64,000 nt of DNA, taken from NCBI GenBank assembly GCA_907163375.1, contig CAJQUW010006804.1, positions 1-64,000 on the forward strand, given 5' to 3'. Numbering within the stretch: the stretch's first letter is position 1; each line of letters starts with the position of its first letter. The position numbers and the translations under genes are program-made. Origin of the DNA: Prostheceraeus crozeri (taxonomy: Eukaryota; Platyhelminthes; Polycladida; Euryleptidae). Under the pieces are notes generated by a model. The model worked only from the letters and a program-made list of their open reading frames with translations. It was not told the origin of the DNA and did no database searches. Positions 54,175 to 64,000 of this stretch are shown piece after piece.

Positions 54175-54881
54175 TGCTGTTAAGGATTTGATAAATTATG
54201 TCATCCACGTTGGGTGGTTTTGGAATATATAGGATGGATTCCATATGCATGGAGAGAGAGGCTATTTTATTATCCTTGTGCCGACCATAATATAGCCCAT
54301 TCACTTTGAAAAGGATATCCCAAGTACCTTCTCCGAGCTCGTCGCATGTGATGGATGTTGAATGATCTCCCTCCTTCTTATAGTAAGTACACCAATGTGA
54401 TACCGGTGGGCAAATTTGATTACCATCCCAAATCTTTCTATAGGGAGTATCCTTGTCATCTCTCGCCTTCCACTCTTGAGCAAGAGGAGTAGGAATGTCC
54501 ATATTTAATGTCACGTACTCCTCAATAATATCAAGTTGGTGGCGAATGTACGAACTCACGGGGATCAGTATGTAGTCCCCATACTGATTGCGCATTATCT
54601 TGACATCCGTGGAAGGGAGCATTCCCGTTTGTAGTACTACACTATGATCGTCATAACGCAAGATTTGTTTAAATTTACGCTGTAGCGGTGTAGGATTATG
54701 TACCTTGGTTGTTTCTTCCACTGGCCTCAGTTGTAGATGATCTGATCGTAGCGAACCTTGTAACGTCTGACCTCCATTTTGTCCTACTAGTGCAGCAGAT
54801 GGAGTAGATGCCTGAAAATGAAAAAGATTGTATTAAGCTTACGTTCAAGGGAGGAGAGGGAGGGAAGTAGCGACTTACCAT
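54107..54881 (-). CDS. Leading gene of the right-hand transcript, spliced (235 aa), unknown
   Basis: The ATG (54881-54879) is directly followed by a GTAAGT donor. The intron ends at 54812 (CATTTTCAG), and exon 2 (54811-54107) opens GCATCTACT and continues in frame. The protein has a short Ser/Thr/Gln-rich N-terminus. The main region (ILRYDDHSVVLQTGML, VKIMRNQYGDYILIPVSSYI, WDGNQICPPVSHWCTYYKKEGD) has no known motif. The tail is basic (KRKSEKNAASKRKSKKENY). The same ATG|intron|GCATCTACT arrangement starts the polymerase gene at 39693, so the two leaders share ancestry. Likely an early protein. Confidence 0.65.
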
Positions 54882-54982
54882 TTTAGTTGGATAATAGAAT
54901 AGGGAAGTAGAGAGAGAGAGAAAATGTGCGTCCGTCACTCGTGTGATTCAACGATGGAATGATTCTCACTGTGGAAGGCTCG

Positions 54983-54994
54983 CTATTTATATAG
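54983..54994 (-). promoter_or_regulatory. TATA box of the right-hand (leftward) transcript
   Basis: On the minus strand CTATATAAATAG, about 100 bp upstream of the ATG at 54881, just inside the right terminal repeat. Confidence 0.65.
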
Positions 54995-55044
54995 AAATGC
55001 TTGATTCTCATTGGATGATGATCCTCATTGGACAATAACATCAA

Positions 55045-55608
55045 GCTGATTCCAAATCTGAAATCCGTTTTCCCATCCGATGCTTCGTTTTGAAGCTACA
55101 GCCCAAAACGTCCAAAATTCTAACTCTGTCGTTTTTCGACAATCTCCCAAAATCTTAAATGGCGTCTCACATCTAAAGGAAGACAGATATGAACAAGCCG
55201 TTTCTTTCAGTGAGTTTCACTCTTAGCTTTCAAACGAGCTATTGCACGACAAAATCCATCCACTAGAAGCAAAATTGGAAGTTCGGTGCGGGGGGGACGT
55301 CAGCGGAAATTTTTTCTCTCCGATTGCTTTCAAATTCACCATACAGATGCAGAATCTCAGGCTGAATCCGAATCTGGCCTCCGTTTTCCCATCCGAGCAT
55401 TGCTTCCACTCGAAACATCACATTTTCAACCCAAAATTCATCAGATTTCACGAAAATCATAACACACTATAGCCTCAAGTCAAAACCTGGCGGTCGCCCA
55501 AGTCCACCACGACACTCTGTCGTTTTATCGGGGAGGGGGGGACGTCAGCGACCATTTTTCGACGGCGGCCATCTTGCGCTATCCAGTGGTGGAGTTTTAC
55601 TTACTACT
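55045..55608 (-). repeat. Right terminal inverted repeat of B
   Basis: Inverted match of 29648-30215. It contains two G-run plus ACGTCAGC motifs (55294, 55537) and ends …GGAGTTTTACTTACTACT. Confidence 0.9.
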
Positions 55609-55614
55609 GCTGTG
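55609..55614. repeat. Target-site duplication of element B, right
   Basis: GCTGTG, versus GCTGTA on the left. Confidence 0.6.
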
Positions 55615-58600
55615 TGCACACCCCAACAAGCTAAGTTTAAATACATTTACATGTCTCGTATATCAAATGCATAATAATAACATGTTTAACTAATGTATTA
55701 ACAGTTTTATTTTGAAATTATGTCAAATAATGATTATTATACTTAAAAATGCAATAATTATAAGCATTCTTTCACAACTCTGGCGGAGCCAGAAAGAATG
55801 TAATTAATTGAGCCATAAACCTTGGCCTTATTAAATGAACGAATGTTCATTAAGATATCATAGTGAATCAGTTGGACGTAACCCATCATTCCAAAGAAAC
55901 TTGAATTTGTTTTATTCAAAACTGCGTCAATTGATTTGAGATGTTGAACTGTGAATTAAAAGACAGATATTCTGAGATTTTGCATTATTTGAATTGAATA
56001 GTGCATATTTCTATTTTTGATCTGAGATTGCAGTTGTTGAATTTCAGAGTTGAATTCCGGGGATGGAAAAGGTGTAGGTAGAAACTCTATCCAATTGAAA
56101 TTCGTGGATTACATTTCTATAACAATTGATATAACTTGACAGCCAACTTTTTTCCTCTCGGGATCTTTTCGTGCATATGCCAACTAGAATTCCTTCCTCA
56201 ATCCATTCCTGCTGAATTCACGCGCCCCCTCTTACCTGCTGCAATTGGCACATGTAGCTACATGTGGGTATAGGCCTGCATAACAATTGCATGTACATGT
56301 AATTTGCATAACTTAGTTCCATGATTGTCACAGTTTTTAAGGACATATTTAGACCTCTTCAGTGTCTTCCCTCCATGAAGTCCTAGCGCTTATCCATCAC
56401 TTACAATACAACTCATTACTAAAATTTATGTTCAACTGCAATTACGGCCTATAACCATAACCATGCCTCCTTCGTAGCATATTTCTACTGTCCCAATCTG
56501 TTGTCAAACATTCCTAGCAATGCCTGTGAGTAATATGAGCATGCTCTATCACCTATGCAAACTTACCTGACACATGTCAACTACCACCACTATGACATGC
56601 AGGCCTATGCGCATGAAATATACAAGTCATCTTTGCGAAACTTCAACTCTTTCTTAAGACACGACCCAACACCGAAACCTAGGCAGACTTATACTCGTAT
56701 TGATCCTCTATTCACCTACAATCCAGATTCGAAGCCCTCATCCCTGGAAACTAGCCCGTTCGCCAAACCTTACCCTAACCCTAACACTAGCCGATTGCAT
56801 ATTCAAACACAAATTTAACTGTTATTGGATTTGCGCTTCCCTTGCCTTGCCCATTCGCCTACTACCTTCCATACACTTAGTACATTATAAGAGAAAGTCA
56901 TTAACTTCACATTTTATTCATATAGGAATTCACAACACTGACAAGTTTCAAAAACAGACTGATTTACACATGAAAGATACAATTTGTCCAACTTTACCAA
57001 AACATAGTATGTCAACAAAGTCGTGACACTGTCCCAGTCTACATACCACTATCATACACAGGAATATCACAATTCACCAAAAATGCCATATCATGCTGAA
57101 ACTCGTTCTGCACAACGAGTTACACTAATTTCCACTATATTGAAGACTTCAGGACACTGAAGTGAAACAGAAGAGAAGTGCACTTCATTTTCCAGCTGAT
57201 TAATCCACAATCTTCTGCTCATTGAACAGCTTTGAAATTTGATTCATTGCACTGACCAACACCAAGACACATCGTTAACGGTTTCTGAAAATCCTTTGGG
57301 TTAGCGTAGACGACCTGTTGAAGAAAGAAGGAATAATATTTACAAGATGTTAACTGTTTACTTTCAACAGTAGAATTAGGGACTGACTGTCACAGTCAGA
57401 TCCACAAATCACAATCGACATTGACTATGATATTCACGAGCAGAAGCAAGTAAACACGTCTAGCTAGATCACGTATTTTCTGCGAAATGAAATTGGGTCA
57501 TTGTTGATTGTGTCATACATAGAAAATGAAAATGATCACGTTCCTGATCCATTGACGCATTCATGGGTTGTAAATAGTTTCGTCTCAGATTCCTGCTCCT
57601 TACCAGGCCACTGTGGCGCGGTTATTCCGACGCAAAAATTCACAAGAATTTATGCGTGCGAATAACGATTTCCTTCGTTTCTCACCATCGGTATGCTGAT
57701 ATTTGATTTTATTTTTTTGACAAGAATTTATACATTCTCATACGATGATGAAAATCATCCCAGCAGCCATTTATAATGCACATACAGATACTTAAACAAA
57801 TCAATCAAACAACCCTGGATGAATTAAAGAGCAAGGTTTCGATGTCTCCTTAGTCAATGAATACATGCAATCATGGAAACACGAAATAAATAAATATTAT
57901 AATCAATTTATCATTCAATCCAATTAATCTTTTATATTTCAAAGATGAAGCAAAAAATGTTGCGCACGAATCTCCAGCAGCGTCAATCGTCATCATGCAG
58001 TGATCGAACTAGATAATAAAAGGAATAGCCTTCTAGACGTTTTATCTTTCGTTTTCAGCACGATGTAAATATATGGCCCATTGTACATCCGTTGGCATTC
58101 TGAGTTCATTGTGGAGTTGCACTTTAACTATACACTTTAACGAGGAAGTTATGAACTACGAAGGATATATTGCAGACCAAAATACATTTGACTTGGAGTG
58201 AAACAGGATGAAGACAGCTTGGTGCTGAAAAAGAGTGTGGTCGCAGCAAAGGCTGGGCAGGCATAAGAGAGACCTGATGGTGGAATTCGGAAGTGGAAAG
58301 CGCTGACAAAGAAAAGAAGTTGCGTTTCAAGCAATGGCAGCAAAGCAAGTGTGAGGCAACTAAAGCTCTCTATAAAAATGTAAAGAGATGAAGTATCACT
58401 ATCAAATGAGACCGATGAACTGCAATAAAAATTATTATTGATGAAGTTGAAGATAGTTGATGCAAAAAACGTCAAATTGACATAGGGCATATGCATCAAG
58501 CATTCAAATATGACATATGCATATCAAACATGCTCACTTATATCCAATCTTTAACAGCGCATGTAAGTTTATAGCAACGATCACAATTGGCATAAAGCAT

Positions 58601-60030
58601 CTCCACTTACATGTAATTATGCCATGCTTCTCTGGAATTTATTTTGTAATATATAAGTATTAAGGTCATTATCATTGTATATCATGTCATTTGCCTGAAA
58701 TTGAAGGCGTTTTACAATTAACTACTCAGCTACTAATGCTGTCATTCATTATTTTTGTGGCTGTAACAATTTGCAATGCCTATCACGAGCAACGCAGTTC
58801 GTTCAGGGGAAGTGAAATTAATTTGAACATGTCCCGCACAAGCTATATTACAGATCAGGCCACATCGAGCCAAAATCCTCTGACAGTGCCCCATCGAAAA
58901 AATGGGACTACATACATTTAAATTATATAAGCGAAAAATGGACCGAAACATACAAAAGAATTACAATTTTGAACATGCATATAGTCAGTCTTTTGATATC
59001 AAAATTGCCATACTTTTGCGAGAGGATTTTTTCAAATGATTGTCGTCAATTGCTAGCAGGCTAGACGACCACTGATGTGACTTTGTATCGAAGTTGGCCT
59101 TTAGGATCATACTTTTAAAAAAATTTCCTGAAAAACATGCAAACATATTAATGACTCAGTCAGATTTTTATATGTATAGCATCTGAATGAAATCAGATTG
59201 CTCTACTCGTACTGAAGTAATTAAACTCTAAATGATAAGTTGCACATAAAATTCAACTTTCCAAAATTTGCGGAAGTGCTTTCGAATTGTTCCTTCATTT
59301 TTCACCTCTACCGTACCGCGCAACCGCGAAAAAATTTTAAATACTGATAGCACGAATCGTCAAACTCGATCGCATGCACATCCTGTGATACAGCAAGTAA
59401 GAGCTTCATCTGTAATATTTCAATTTTAAACTACTAAATATTGGAAAATCATTCCCTCATGGTTACTCATGGTTACTTATTTCCTGTAAAATTATCAGTG
59501 AATTTACATCATAGCCTCATTGCGCCTCCTTCAGAGCTGTATCGGCTAGTGATAATCCAAGCGACAGCAACAAACGACTTGCACTGAATTCTTACTTGTC
59601 TTTCGCCATTAAACAATGACTAATTGCATTAGTAATGGGTAAAAGACCGTTCCAGGACACCATAAAATTCAAAAAAATAGTAACTTTAAAAACGACATAA
59701 ATTCATGAATTTAGACCCTTTTTCAGGTTTTTAAGACCTAAATTCATAAATTTAGTCCATTTAAAAAGTATCACTTTTTGAAAAAATAGTATTTTTAAAA
59801 TCGCCCAAATTTATGAATTTGAACCCTTTTTCAGGTTATGAAGGCCTAAATTCATAAATTTGGGCGTTTTTAAAAATACCCAATTTTCAAATTTTTCAAA
59901 ATCTCAAATTTGAGAATTACAATTTTCTCGCTTAAATCATGACCGTTCCAGGACACCGAAAAAAATCATAAAAGTTAAGAATCTCAAATTCATGAATTTT
60001 ATCCATCTTTCAGGTTTTTAAAATATATCA
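55615..60030. other. AT-rich flank without recognisable genes
   Basis: I see no ORF with family features or conserved splicing. Open frames here are short and of random composition. Words such as GTATAGGCCTGCAT and TACATGTA are common. An imperfect inverted-repeat cluster lies at 59640-60010 (TAAATTCATGAATTTAGACC types, and a GACCGTTCCAGGACACC word twice), perhaps a small non-autonomous element. Confidence 0.5.
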
Positions 60031-60330
60031 TGTGACTAAAAATATTTCTTTAAGAATGTTACACAATCTCTCACAATGCCTGTTATTGTTACTGCTTTGC
60101 ACTCTGATGAACCTCCCAATTGTAGGGAACAGCTGCTCCCGCATACATGATATAATTGCAGCTGCTTATCGCATTCCTGAGCCATTGAATTACAGAGTAA
60201 GCAGCTATTACCCGTATTAAAGATTAAGGATCAAAAATGACGTGGAATATATTGCAGCATGTAGGAAGTAAGACTTCTTTTACAATTCCATTAATCATAA
60301 CTAGTGACTGTTTTCCTTCTTCATTGCAAA

Positions 60331-60936
60331 ATGCCAAAACGTACTGCCGCGGAAGCTTTTTCGTTTTACATGCCGATTTTACTAAACTTAATTAAAGAAG
60401 AGCACAGGGAAACTGCGAATAAATACTTTGAAGAGTGGAAGTTAGAAATTCAATCGAGAAAGAAGAACAAATTGGACTCTCGAAAACAAGTGGAGGATAT
60501 TACAGTAAAAATAGAACAGTATCTGACCACTACTACAATTCCTCAGTTCAATGTTACAAAAGAACATTTCATTACCATCGAAGATAGTGCTACTATGATT
60601 TCAAAACTGATTGCAAGTGATAAAGTGCACCATGGGTCGTTGCTGAGAAGTGCTGCTTATCAAGGTTATGGATTTAAAAGAATTCTGGAATTGAGTGACA
60701 ATAAAAAAAACAGATTTGTGGCAAACTTGGAACTATTTAGAATTTCCTATAACGTAAGTTATTGTTATTTCTTGATGAACTTATCAGATCTAATTCTACC
60801 ACACGTATTATTTTTAAATTCATCAATGCCCATTAGTTTTGTTAGAAAACATTTTAAAGAAATCAAAATTTATATAGAAAAATTGAATCAACCGACAACT
60901 ATAGAAGAAAAGGGGTTTGGTTCTCAAGATGAATGA
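60331..60936 (+). CDS. Uncharacterised protein, possibly of Polinton relic C
   Basis: 201 codons from the second ATG (MPKRTAAEAFSFYMPILLNL). Mostly helical and lysine-rich (EEHRETANKYFEEWKLEIQSRKK). A middle segment (FNVTKEHFITIEDSATMISKLIASDKVHHGSLLRSAAYQGYGFKRI) is well ordered, and the last third is hydrophobic. It lies 0.8 kb before the protease relic on the same strand, so it may be a gene of that element. I do not recognise it. Confidence 0.4.
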   Translation: MPKRTAAEAFSFYMPILLNLIKEEHRETANKYFEEWKLEIQSRKKNKLDSRKQVEDITVKIEQYLTTTTIPQFNVTKEHFITIEDSATMISKLIASDKVHHGSLLRSAAYQGYGFKRILELSDNKKNRFVANLELFRISYNVSYCYFLMNLSDLILPHVLFLNSSMPISFVRKHFKEIKIYIEKLNQPTTIEEKGFGSQDE

Positions 60937-61029
60937 ACATTAACTGTGTTGTTTCACTTTTTAAGATATGTGCAATGTACATACATATTTGATGTATACA
61001 TATTTATGAAGACTTCTTTATAAGTAGTA

Positions 61030-61255
61030 ACGCATTTTGGATTATTTTGAAATGTAATTAAATTTTCTTTTGTTCTCCAGTCTAATGGTAGTAGACTGGA
61101 ATTGTATAGATCTATATTTCAGTATGTAACATAATCTTTGGTATTTAAGAATGATTCATGGAACTTAGTAGTATTGCATTTTGGATTATTTTGAAATGTA
61201 ATTAAATTTTCTTTTGTTCTCCAGTCTAATGGTAGTAGACTGCTATTGTACAATT
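61030..61255 (+). repeat. ~85-bp direct repeat
   Basis: GCATTTTGGATTATTTTGAA through CCAGTCTAATGGTAGTAGAC occurs at about 61031 and 61169. Confidence 0.7.
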
Positions 61256-61373
61256 GTGTGATAAGATTGATTGTTGTATTATTATATTTGATGCAAAATA
61301 CACTGCCGTTGTTTTTATTTTTCTGTACAAGAAGTAGACATTATTGCAGTTATTGGAATTTATTTCATTTAAA

Positions 61374-61628
61374 ATGAATGATGAAAATCCGACAGTTATA
61401 CTGAGTAATATAGGCGATATATGTCCTCAGGTTAATAACATGACTGAGTTTTTAAAAATATACAGCAAACAAACCACATCAAATTTCGATTTAAATAAGA
61501 TCGCAAGTCAATTGGGAATAAAGAATTTTCACATATTGATGAGAAATGATTTGCAGTTGACTAAAGATGTGCGAAACACTAACTCCGCTAATAAACCGAT
61601 CTTTTACAAATGTAACGTTTTAATCTAG
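61374..61628 (+). pseudogene. Duplicated N-terminus of Polinton protease (relic C)
   Basis: The N-terminal region (MTEFLKIYSKQTTSNFDLNK, IASQLGIKNFHILMRNDLQL) repeats that of the following gene at about 65% identity by eye, then ends without the catalytic region. Confidence 0.6.
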
Positions 61629-61754
61629 ATTAAATTAAATGATTTCAAAATCGAATAAGTAGTAAGGAAAGTCATAATTAGAGAACAGTTTTAAATCAAT
61701 ACCCCCTCCCTTCTGACTTCTAGGGGTCCCTATAAGAAATTTTTTTATTATAAA

Positions 61755-62246
61755 ATGAGCAACATAAATGAGTTTTTTAAATTATATGGAACGCAAACCA
61801 CGACAAATTTCGACCTAAAGAAAATTGCTTATCAATTGGGAATAAATAATTTTCATGTCCTAATGAGAGACGAATTACAATTGATCAAAAATAAGCCAAC
61901 AGGAACCTTCAGTTCCCGGAACAAAGTTCCATCAATAACTATAAATTTCATAACAAATCTTCATACGTCAGATGAAAAAGGCGTACATTGGTCAGCAGGT
62001 ATCTTTAGTAAAAACGGAGATAATTACTATTTCGACCGCCCGGAGGCTGAGAACTATTGGTTCGATTCTTATGGATTGCCTCCAACAAACGAAGTCAAAA
62101 AATTACTTGGCAATGGAATTTATAATACATTTCAAATTCAAGAACCAGGAGCTACTTACTGTTGTCAATTATGTCTTTATGTTTTATTGAAATTACAGGA
62201 AGGAGTACCATTTCTTGATATTATGTTAGAATTGAACGAACCGTAG
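61755..62246 (+). CDS. Polinton adenain-type protease (relic C)
   Basis: 163 residues. His in GVHWSAGIF, Asp in YWFDSYGLPP, Gln in NTFQIQEP and Cys in ATYCCQLCLYVLLKL. The last motif normally reads Cys-Gly; here Gly is Cys. A segment between YYFD and YWFDSYG looks like a small internal duplication. The FDSYGLPP and LCLYVL signatures place it in a Polinton lineage different from element B. Open, but its neighbours are decayed. Confidence 0.7.
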   Translation: MSNINEFFKLYGTQTTTNFDLKKIAYQLGINNFHVLMRDELQLIKNKPTGTFSSRNKVPSITINFITNLHTSDEKGVHWSAGIFSKNGDNYYFDRPEAENYWFDSYGLPPTNEVKKLLGNGIYNTFQIQEPGATYCCQLCLYVLLKLQEGVPFLDIMLELNEP

Positions 62247-62314
62247 GTTCTATGGCTACGCCTAACAAGGGAATTTCATTCCCGAAACGTTAGTTCCAAT
62301 AATAATAATGATAA

Positions 62315-62700
62315 TTAAAAATCAGTTCGTTGTAATTCATTTTGATAAAAACGGCCTCTGATATCTTCATTATCTAAATCTTTGATTTCGTAAGTAATCG
62401 GATAAGTTTGATTTATTTTACAAACTTCAAATATTTCTTTTGTCCAGTAACCAACGAAGCCTTTTTCAAATTTATTCTTATACTTAAATATTCGCACCCT
62501 ATCTCCGATTTTAAATTTCGGCTTACGTTTCTGTAAATTCAGATTACTCTCATTCGAATAATTATTTTCGAATATTTTCTTTCGGATTAAATCAGGGTCG
62601 TCAGAAGCATTCTTTGGAGTTTCTTCAATACCTGAATGAACTTTATTATTATACTCTTCTACAACTCCTGGTAATATCTTCAACCATTTCTGATTTCTTT
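62315..62700 (-). pseudogene. Polinton integrase C-terminal fragment (relic C)
   Basis: It starts inside the gene (NQKWLKILPGVVEEYNNKVH) and continues through KFKIGDRVRIFKYKNKFEKG and WTKEIFEVCKI to the family's end (GRFYQNELQ). The catalytic core is absent. It is cut off near 62700, where the non-LTR element begins. Confidence 0.75.
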
Positions 62701-64000
62701 GCTCAGTAAAGAGAAACGTTGCAAGCGTTTCAACCGTTGCAAGCGTTGGCTATGCAAGCGTGCTAGCGTGCGGTTGTGTCTCGGCTGATCTCTCGTGTTG
62801 ATCCGTATCTTTTGGTGATTTCTTCGGTTTCTGTGCCTCGTTTTTCTCCGATTTTTCTTCGTCATATCTGTCGTCGCTTCATCTGTGCATTGGTAATTGT
62901 GTCGTGCTCCTTCAGTCGTCCCTTTTTCGCTAAGATCCTATTAAAGGAATTATAGTGCTTCCTCGTCTGACTTCGGTTCACTGGTTATTCTCTTGCTGCT
63001 GCCGGCGCTTTGTTGTCGTTGCAATAACAAGCGTGAGTATTTGGTTCACGTCCGTTTCAGCGTCATCGAAAATTGCACACAAGACGCACAAGACTTCTGA
63101 AATACCGGAATAGGTCGATCTATCAACCTACAACCGACTCCAGTGGTGACAGCGCAGGGGCTAGCTTTCATATAGCGACTTGAATATCGTGTGGTCGAGT
63201 CCCGTTTGAGACTTAGCAATTTTTGCGTCAATTTTGGTTTTTCCTTGTGCAGGACGGATATATGGCACCACCAATGTCTACACGATCTGGCACTGTGAAT
63301 GATGCTACTATGGAAGTGATAAAGTTACTTCTCAATGAGCACAAAAATGAGATCGTTAATGCACTAAGCAAAAAAATCGACGATCTGCGGCATTCGGTTG
63401 TCGAAGCTATCCGCAGAATTGACAAGATTGAAGAGAGAATGGAAATTTTTCAGACTATTCAGACTGCCCAACAAATTGAAATAGACTCCCTAAAAGAATC
63501 TCCATTACCAGCCATCCAAACTGAGGACATTCTTTTCGAGGCTGAGCAACGGCGTCTACGTGAGAAAAATCTAATTATATCTGGTCTACAAGAAGACCAA
63601 GCCCTTTCAGTGGATGACAGGAAAGGAAAAGACAGACAAACTGTAAAACAGTTGCTCGAAGATATTGGAATATTTTGTGATTCGAAGGAGTTTGATGTAC
63701 AGAGACTAGGCAAACCAAAAAAGGATTGGCGAAGATTGCTGAAAGTGACGTGCTCAAATGCCATAATAAAACATGAAATTCTTCGAAAAGCGTCCTCCCT
63801 TCGAAATATGGATCAATATAAGAGTGTGTATATCAACAAAGACCTAACTCGTAGTCAACAAGAATTTCATCGATCCTTGAGGAAAGAGCTGGCAGAGAGG
63901 AGAGCCAATGGAGAAAACGTAACCATTTTTAGAGGCAAACTTATGAAAAAAGAAAATGTGAAAAATTTTCTCCATTGATTTTATCAAACTCCAAGACATT
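62700..64000 (+). mobile_element. Non-LTR retrotransposon (CR1/L2-like), 5' part
   Basis: It begins about where the integrase is truncated. It has a ~560-bp leader, then ORF1, and continues beyond the window. A possible small intron in the leader (GCGTGAGT … TTTCAG at ~63030-63060) is uncertain. Confidence 0.55.
63262..63978 (+). CDS. LINE ORF1 protein
   Basis: 238 codons from MAPPMSTRSG. A coiled coil lies at about 30-85 (IDDLRHSVVEAIRRIDKIEERME). Then comes the RRM-like nucleic-acid-binding domain typical of non-LTR ORF1 (REKNLIISGLQE, VQRLGKP, LLKVTCSNA, EILRKASSLRN, VYINKDLTRSQQ). The end is a basic C-terminal part (LRKELAERRANGENVTIFRG). It chaperones element RNA during reverse transcription. 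ORF2 would follow outside the window. Confidence 0.85.
   Translation: MAPPMSTRSGTVNDATMEVIKLLLNEHKNEIVNALSKKIDDLRHSVVEAIRRIDKIEERMEIFQTIQTAQQIEIDSLKESPLPAIQTEDILFEAEQRRLREKNLIISGLQEDQALSVDDRKGKDRQTVKQLLEDIGIFCDSKEFDVQRLGKPKKDWRRLLKVTCSNAIIKHEILRKASSLRNMDQYKSVYINKDLTRSQQEFHRSLRKELAERRANGENVTIFRGKLMKKENVKNFLH

Larger units (their letters stand above)
29648..55608. mobile_element. Polinton/Maverick-type element B (~26 kb)
   Basis: It is bounded by ~565-bp inverted terminal repeats and an imperfect 6-bp target duplication. It encodes the defining Polinton set: protein-primed-type polymerase B, retroviral-like integrase, adenain-type protease, FtsK/HerA-type ATPase and a capsid protein of the F54H12.2-like metazoan family. 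The left arm (30.9-39.0 kb) carries the same coiled-coil, s1 and s2 module as the palindrome arms of A. This tie makes A and B one family. At 26 kb it is larger than usual, partly from a nested 4.2-kb LTR retrotransposon and partly from the arm module. Several core genes are broken, so this copy is no longer autonomous. Confidence 0.9.

Noticed and set aside
56765-56790. Telomere-like CCCTAACCCTAAC
   Set aside because: Only two units within unique sequence; no array.
58691-58921. 76-codon frame with a hydrophobic segment
   Set aside because: No family features, no splice or promoter support; random open frame.
60032-60220. 62-codon frame with a signal-peptide-like Leu run
   Set aside because: Short, alone, in AT-rich sequence, and with no homologous copy in the window; not supported beyond chance.

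Overview
The window is eukaryotic, and it looks metazoan. It carries spliceosomal introns with GTAAGT donors and polypyrimidine-AG acceptors, TATA-box promoters, AATAAA signals, a non-LTR retrotransposon ORF1, an LTR retrotransposon, and two lineages of Polinton/Maverick (virus-like, protein-primed) DNA. Words such as TATAGGCCT and TACATGTA in the unique flank are what I would expect from a marine deuterostome, perhaps an echinoderm or hemichordate. That is a weak hint and the species is not resolved.

Layout. (1) Positions 1-29061 are the right part of a giant element, 'A'. Its left end lies outside the window. It starts with about 16 copies of a ~587-bp C-tract repeat (1-9570). Then comes a ~17.8-kb imperfect palindrome: each arm holds a TATA promoter, a ~0.6-0.9-kb intron, a coiled-coil protein gene, two small genes and a long AT-rich 63-bp array. 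The arms meet at a spacer near 19.0-19.1 kb. A short inverted copy of the 587-bp array closes the element, which ends at 29061. (2) Positions 29062-29641 are a short unique spacer. (3) Positions 29648-55608 are a second element, 'B', of the same family. It has ~565-bp terminal inverted repeats and a 6-bp imperfect target duplication (GCTGTA/GCTGTG). Its left arm carries the same gene module as the arms of A. Instead of the AT-rich array it then has a ~16-kb Polinton core: protein-primed DNA polymerase B, two related structural proteins, two PC4-like proteins, a TBP-like protein, adenain-type protease, major capsid protein, a basic core protein, integrase, packaging ATPase, a pVI-like peptide protein, two RING proteins, an exonuclease-like protein and others. 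A 4.2-kb LTR retrotransposon with visually identical LTRs (TSD GTTGC) sits inside the left arm. (4) Positions 55615-60300 are flank with no convincing gene. (5) Positions 60331-62700 are a decayed piece of a different Polinton (protease with a duplicated N-terminus, integrase C-terminus). (6) From ~62700 a non-LTR retrotransposon begins (ORF1 at 63262-63978) and runs out of the window.

How it fits together. In B, the polymerase is transcribed rightward from a promoter near 39.57 kb. Most virion genes are transcribed leftward from a promoter near 54.99 kb. Both of these leading genes have the same odd start: the ATG is the last codon of exon 1, an intron follows at once, and exon 2 opens with the same nine bases. 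The core also encodes a full-length two-repeat TBP-like protein and two PC4-like proteins, while the element's own promoters carry clear TATA boxes. This suggests a self-encoded transcription-initiation module. The small genes of the arms end in a 16-nt hairpin whose stem matches the replication-dependent histone mRNA stem-loop, followed by a purine-rich tract; it occurs nine times in the window.

State of the genes. Polymerase B, the capsid protein, integrase, both structural proteins and one coiled-coil gene carry frameshifts or stops, and polymerase motif C has Asn in place of its second Asp. B is therefore a recently decayed copy. The protease, ATPase, pVI-like, core, TBP-like and small arm genes are open. 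Breaks are described by position only.
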